From Kosakonia oryziphila (GTDB lineage: Bacteria > Pseudomonadota > Gammaproteobacteria > Enterobacterales > Enterobacteriaceae), in assembly GCF_900094795.1 (NCBI RefSeq), contig NZ_FMBC01000028.1:1-64000 (forward strand): a stretch of 64,000 nucleotides of DNA, written 5' to 3'. Shown here piece after piece: positions 61,660-64,000 of the stretch. Under the pieces are notes generated by a model, which was not told where the DNA came from, made no database searches, and saw nothing but the letters and a program-made list of their open reading frames with translations. The position numbers and the translations under genes are program-made. Numbering within the stretch: the first letter of the stretch is position 1; each line of letters opens with the position of its first letter.

Positions 61660-61956
61660 AAAGCCCGATATTAGGCTGTGTCCCGTAATTGGTCGTGGTG
61701 GCGACGCTGGGTACAACGCGCGTTGTCAAGGCGGAGGATGCAGGGCATAGTGGGCCTATGTTCAAGTCCGACAACGCAGAGAACGCGCTTTTTAAACTCG
61801 TCCCGAAGGGCTGAGGCCATTTTTACGCATGACTGCGTTGCTCACGGCTCATTTGGGTCCCCAAACGTCGCCGTTCGCGCCTTGCCCTGCGTAAAAATGA
61901 CCATCAGCGCCACTCGCGCACAATTACGGGACACAGCCTGGCGTACCGGGCTTTTT
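61660..61956 (+). terminator. pstS terminator split by the 265-bp element
   Basis: Left arm AAAGCCCGATA (61660-61670) and right arm TACCGGGCTTT (61944-61954) with T7 would form an ordinary terminator, but the two arms are now 273 bases apart with the inserted element between. The element is itself self-complementary and could fold to bring the arms together. Confidence 0.6.
61674..61938. mobile_element. 265-bp MITE-like inverted-repeat element, copy 2
   Basis: Same length as copy 1 at 7619-7883, same orientation, five differences seen by eye. Its terminal inverted repeats are perfect over 18 bases (GGCTGTGTCCCGTAATTG). Left flank TA; right flank TG, so the target duplication is imperfect or mutated here. 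It sits in the loop of the pstS terminator. Confidence 0.85.
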
Positions 61957-62067
61957 TTATTGCCAACGCGCGCTTTCACGCTTCCAGAGCGCCGGAATGC
62001 TGACCGGATCCCAGCCGGCGATAACGCTGTGTGTTTGCAGGCAGGAATAGGCCTCGCTATGTTTCAT
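61957..62067 (-). pseudogene. C-terminal fragment of a chitin-binding protein or chitinase
   Basis: On the minus strand the text YSCLQTHSVIAGWDPVSIPA then LWKRESARWQ and a stop is a typical end of a CBM5/12 chitin-binding domain (YxCLQ-H----GW-P--VPALW). Only about 37 codons are present, with no frame upstream. The remnant abuts the pstS terminator. Confidence 0.6.
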
Positions 62068-62171
62068 CTCCGATAAGGAATGAAATGGAATCAAAATTTG
62101 GCAGTAGGTACACATTTTTTAATTGTAAGGAGACTATTCTGAGATGGGCAAAATAATACAGGAGATCGAAA

Positions 62172-62606
62172 GTGTACAACTCTATTCTGGTTCCCATCGA
62201 TATTTCTGAAACAGATCTGACTCGCCAGGTCATACCCTTTGTTCAGGCGCACTCCGTGATGAATACTGCCAAAGTGCATTTTCTTACGGTTATACCCTCG
62301 GTACCGTATTACTCATCGTTGGGTCTGGCCTATTCGCTTGAAATGCCTAAAATGAAAGAAATCCAGCACGCAGCGTTATTAAAACTGGACGAGCTTGCTA
62401 AGCAATTCAAATTGCCAGCCGAAAAGATTCAGACCCATGTTGTAACCGGATCACCAAAGGATCAGATCCTCAAGCTTGCCGATTCGATTAATGCAGATTT
62501 AATCATCATTGCCTCTCATCGGCCGGATATCTCTACCTATCTGTTAGGTTCAAATGCTGCGGCCGTGGTGAGACACGCCAGATGCCCTGTTCTGGTCGTC
62601 CGGTAA
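62172..62606 (+). CDS. Universal stress protein, UspF-like
   Basis: 144 residues, single Usp domain. [23 protein letters not shown]-binding motif G2xG9xGS-type near the end ([31 protein letters not shown]) as in UspF/UspG. GTG start with AGGAG seven bases upstream. UspF and UspG in E. coli affect adhesion and motility. Isolated between chitinase debris and IS66 debris. Confidence 0.88.
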   Translation: MYNSILVPIDISETDLTRQVIPFVQAHSVMNTAKVHFLTVIPSVPYYSSLGLAYSLEMPKMKEIQHAALLKLDELAKQFKLPAEKIQTHVVTGSPKDQILKLADSINADLIIIASHRPDISTYLLGSNAAAVVRHARCPVLVVR

Positions 62607-62638
62607 CATGCCCAGGAAAAGGGAACCCGGGGAAGGCG

Positions 62639-62666
62639 GGAGTTTCCTGCTTTCTCCTGAAACTCC
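62639..62666. other. Hairpin downstream of the uspF-like gene
   Basis: GGAGTTTC-CTGCTTTCTCCT-GAAACTCC: a perfect eight-base stem, 33 bases past the stop codon. No T-run; could be an RNA stabiliser. Confidence 0.35.
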
Positions 62667-62845
62667 TGCATGCAGTCGTTGACGGGGGGCTGAGTCAGAG
62701 TTGGTTTTACTGAGTGTGATGAACTCGCAAGAGTGTTACTGTGCCGATGGTTTCTGTTCCGGAAACCGCATTGCATCGGGCATTGTCGGTTTTAGTGTCT
62801 CTGGTTTGTATTTCCCGACATCAGGATTCCCGGCCAGTTAGTCAG

Positions 62846-63200
62846 TTATTCGCTGAAACTGTGCAGGAAATACAGCAACTCAGGCAGGGATTCTGCCGGT
62901 AATGATGGTAGTCGCTTCAGTACATCGTTCAGCCAGGTATGAGGCTCCAGGCCGTTCATCTTCGCTGTTTCCGGCAGGCCATTATCCTGCCCGCCCGTGC
63001 ACCCGCAGCAACCGAATCCGCGAAGAGCCAATTGTTACAGCCCATCACCACGGGTCTGATTGCACGTTCACAGCGGCTATTATCTCAGAGGTAATTTGCC
63101 ATTTTCCAGGAAGCGATTGAGCGTAACCCGTCGTTTCAGCATCCAGGCAATGAGCTCTCGTCGCATGTCGCGAATATTCTGCAAAGCAGCGTGTTAAAAT
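62846..63200 (-). pseudogene. IS66-family transposase remnant (frameshifted)
   Basis: On the minus strand, across several frames: WMLKRRVTLNRFLENGKLPL, then NSRCERAIRPVVMGCNNWLF ADSVAAGARAG, then PETAKMNGLEPHTWLNDVLK and RLPSLPAESLPELLYFLHSF before the stop at 62846. These are the conserved C-terminal blocks of IS66 TnpC (DNNxxERAIRP, NWLFAxS, ETAKxNGxEP). Frame changes and a stop separate them, and the N-terminal part and TnpA/TnpB are absent. Dead element. Confidence 0.75.
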
Positions 63201-63322
63201 CCGGGCCATCTGGAAGGTTATTCGTTAGATAAATTAGCCTGTTTGAGTTATTCATCATATGTTTAATATCTGTTAAAGTGTGGGCGATAGACTAAGTGTT
63301 TCGCCAACGTACTTATGATCCT

Positions 63323-63775
63323 ATGGAAATTGAACTTAACAAAAGTGTTCAGGAACGAATTCTTCATGCAGTTCTGTTTGAAGTGGTTGCGAACGTAAGC
63401 ATTGCTTTCTTGCTTGCATGGATAATGAATGTTTCAGTTCTGCAATCTGGCCTTCTGTCAGTCATTTCTGCTTTTACAGCTACGGGGTGGAATTTTATTT
63501 TTAACAAATGTTTCGACAATATTCAGAAGAAATATAAATTTTGTCGTAATTTTTTTGTGCGATCTCTTCATGCGGTCATGTTCGAAGCCGGACTTATTAT
63601 TATTTTAGTTCCTGCGGCCATGTTTACTTTAAATTTATCTGTACAAGAAGCTTTTTGGACAGAAGTTGGATTGGTTTTTTTCTTTCTCCCTTACACCCTA
63701 CTATTCAATTGGATCTACGACTATCTTCGCTGGATTTTTGTAGGGAGAAAAGTTATCAGCGTCATGAAAGGCTAA
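63323..63775 (+). CDS. PACE-family efflux transporter
   Basis: 150 residues (159 if GTG 63296 is used; neither start has a good ribosome-binding site). Four membrane helices in two similar halves, each opening with the family motif: ERILHAVLFEVVANVSIAFL and RSLHAVMFEAGLIIILVPAA, i.e. the bacterial transmembrane pair (BTP) domain. Conserved WNFIFNKCFD and FNWIYDYLR blocks close the halves. PACE proteins such as AceI export biocides like chlorhexidine, or short diamines. AT-rich coding sequence next to insertion-sequence debris suggests acquisition. Confidence 0.85.
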   Translation: MEIELNKSVQERILHAVLFEVVANVSIAFLLAWIMNVSVLQSGLLSVISAFTATGWNFIFNKCFDNIQKKYKFCRNFFVRSLHAVMFEAGLIIILVPAAMFTLNLSVQEAFWTEVGLVFFFLPYTLLFNWIYDYLRWIFVGRKVISVMKG

Positions 63776-64000
63776 ACATAAATGATGGCAGTCATGGGAT
63801 TTGATTTAATAGAGGGTTGAGAACAGCCTTTCTTTTTGTGGATGTTTATGTCATTCGAACACAATAGTTATGTCGCTAATAAATTTAGCTGACAGCGGTT
63901 GCTTGATTGTTTTTGTTAGTGAGAATCGTAATCATTTTCATTTCATGAATGTAATCTTATGAATTATTTTTTATAGAAATATTTCATAAGATTACTTCCT
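63776..64000. other. AT-rich region at the right window edge
   Basis: No gene seen. Contains a Fur-box-like site at 63921-63939, implying an iron-regulated gene beyond the window. Confidence 0.4.
63921..63939. promoter_or_regulatory. Fur-box-like site
   Basis: GAGAATCGTAATCATTTTC matches the 19-bp Fur consensus (GATAATGATAATCATTATC) at 15 positions. No iron gene is visible inside the window next to it. Confidence 0.5.

Noticed and set aside
62748-62900. 50-codon plus-strand frame MVSVPETALHRALSVLVSLV
   Set aside because: No ribosome-binding site and overlaps the IS66 remnant on the other strand.

Overview
The window is a chromosomal segment of an enteric bacterium of the family Enterobacteriaceae, most like the Kosakonia/Enterobacter/Klebsiella group. 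The evidence is the E. coli-like gene order (tolC-nudF-yqiB-cpdA-yqiA-parE, mdaB-ygiN, parC-plsC-ftsP-ygiQ, dkgA-yqhD-yqhC-yghB-metC-exbBD, hybOABCDEFG-yghU) joined to hut, budABC and sfuABC loci that E. coli K-12 lacks. Species cannot be fixed from the sequence alone.

Layout. 1-0.35 kb: 3' end of an IS4-family element. 0.5-10.4 kb: small membrane protein, zupT remnant, ygiD, ygiC-ygiB, tolC, divergent nudF-yqiB-cpdA, a 265-bp inverted-repeat element, yqiA-parE. 10.4-17.9 kb: histidine utilisation island (hutG, hutI, hutU; broken ABC ATPase; hutD, hutC; hutF) with HutC-type palindromes. No hutH is present in the window. 18.2-24.3 kb: ygiN, mdaB, ygiW remnant, parC, plsC, ftsP. 24.4-33.3 kb: ygiQ, dkgA, yqhD, yqhC, yghB, metC, exbB, exbD. 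33.3-34.9 kb: three unrecognised genes. 34.9-37.1 kb: frameshifted gpr/yghZ and gene debris. 37.2-46.9 kb: chemoreceptor, yghW, complete hydrogenase-2 operon, yghU. 47.0-49.1 kb: DsbA-like protein and unrecognised small genes. 49.4-53.1 kb: sfuABC ferric-iron ABC transporter. 53.2-55.2 kb: flavin-reductase-like gene split by a 145-bp element, then a yeaR/yoaG/yeaR-like cluster. 55.2-59.5 kb: acetoin/butanediol operon budABC with budR. 59.5-64 kb: a stand-alone pstS paralogue with two PhoB-box-like sites, the second copy of the 265-bp element, chitin-binding debris, uspF-like gene, IS66 debris, a PACE-family efflux gene and a Fur-box-like site at the edge.

How the genes work together. hutU-hutI-hutF-hutG encode urocanate to glutamate plus formate by the formylglutamate (HutF/HutG) route; HutC is the likely repressor and HutD a companion. 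The hyb genes encode a periplasm-facing hydrogenase and its maturation factors. budABC turns pyruvate into 2,3-butanediol in fermentation. exbBD, sfuABC and the right-edge site are the iron-regulated parts.

The most unusual content is two families of short non-coding elements flanked by TA. The first (two copies, 7619-7883 and 61674-61938, 265 bp each, 18-bp terminal inverted repeats) sits exactly at the cpdA stop/yqiA start and inside the pstS terminator. The second (53523-53667) splits a flavin-reductase gene, and removing it with one TA restores the reading frame. Also worth a look are a possible PhoB-driven small RNA upstream of pstS and the unknown cluster at 33.36-34.83 kb. All calls come from reading the sequence and remembered family knowledge; no database search was run.
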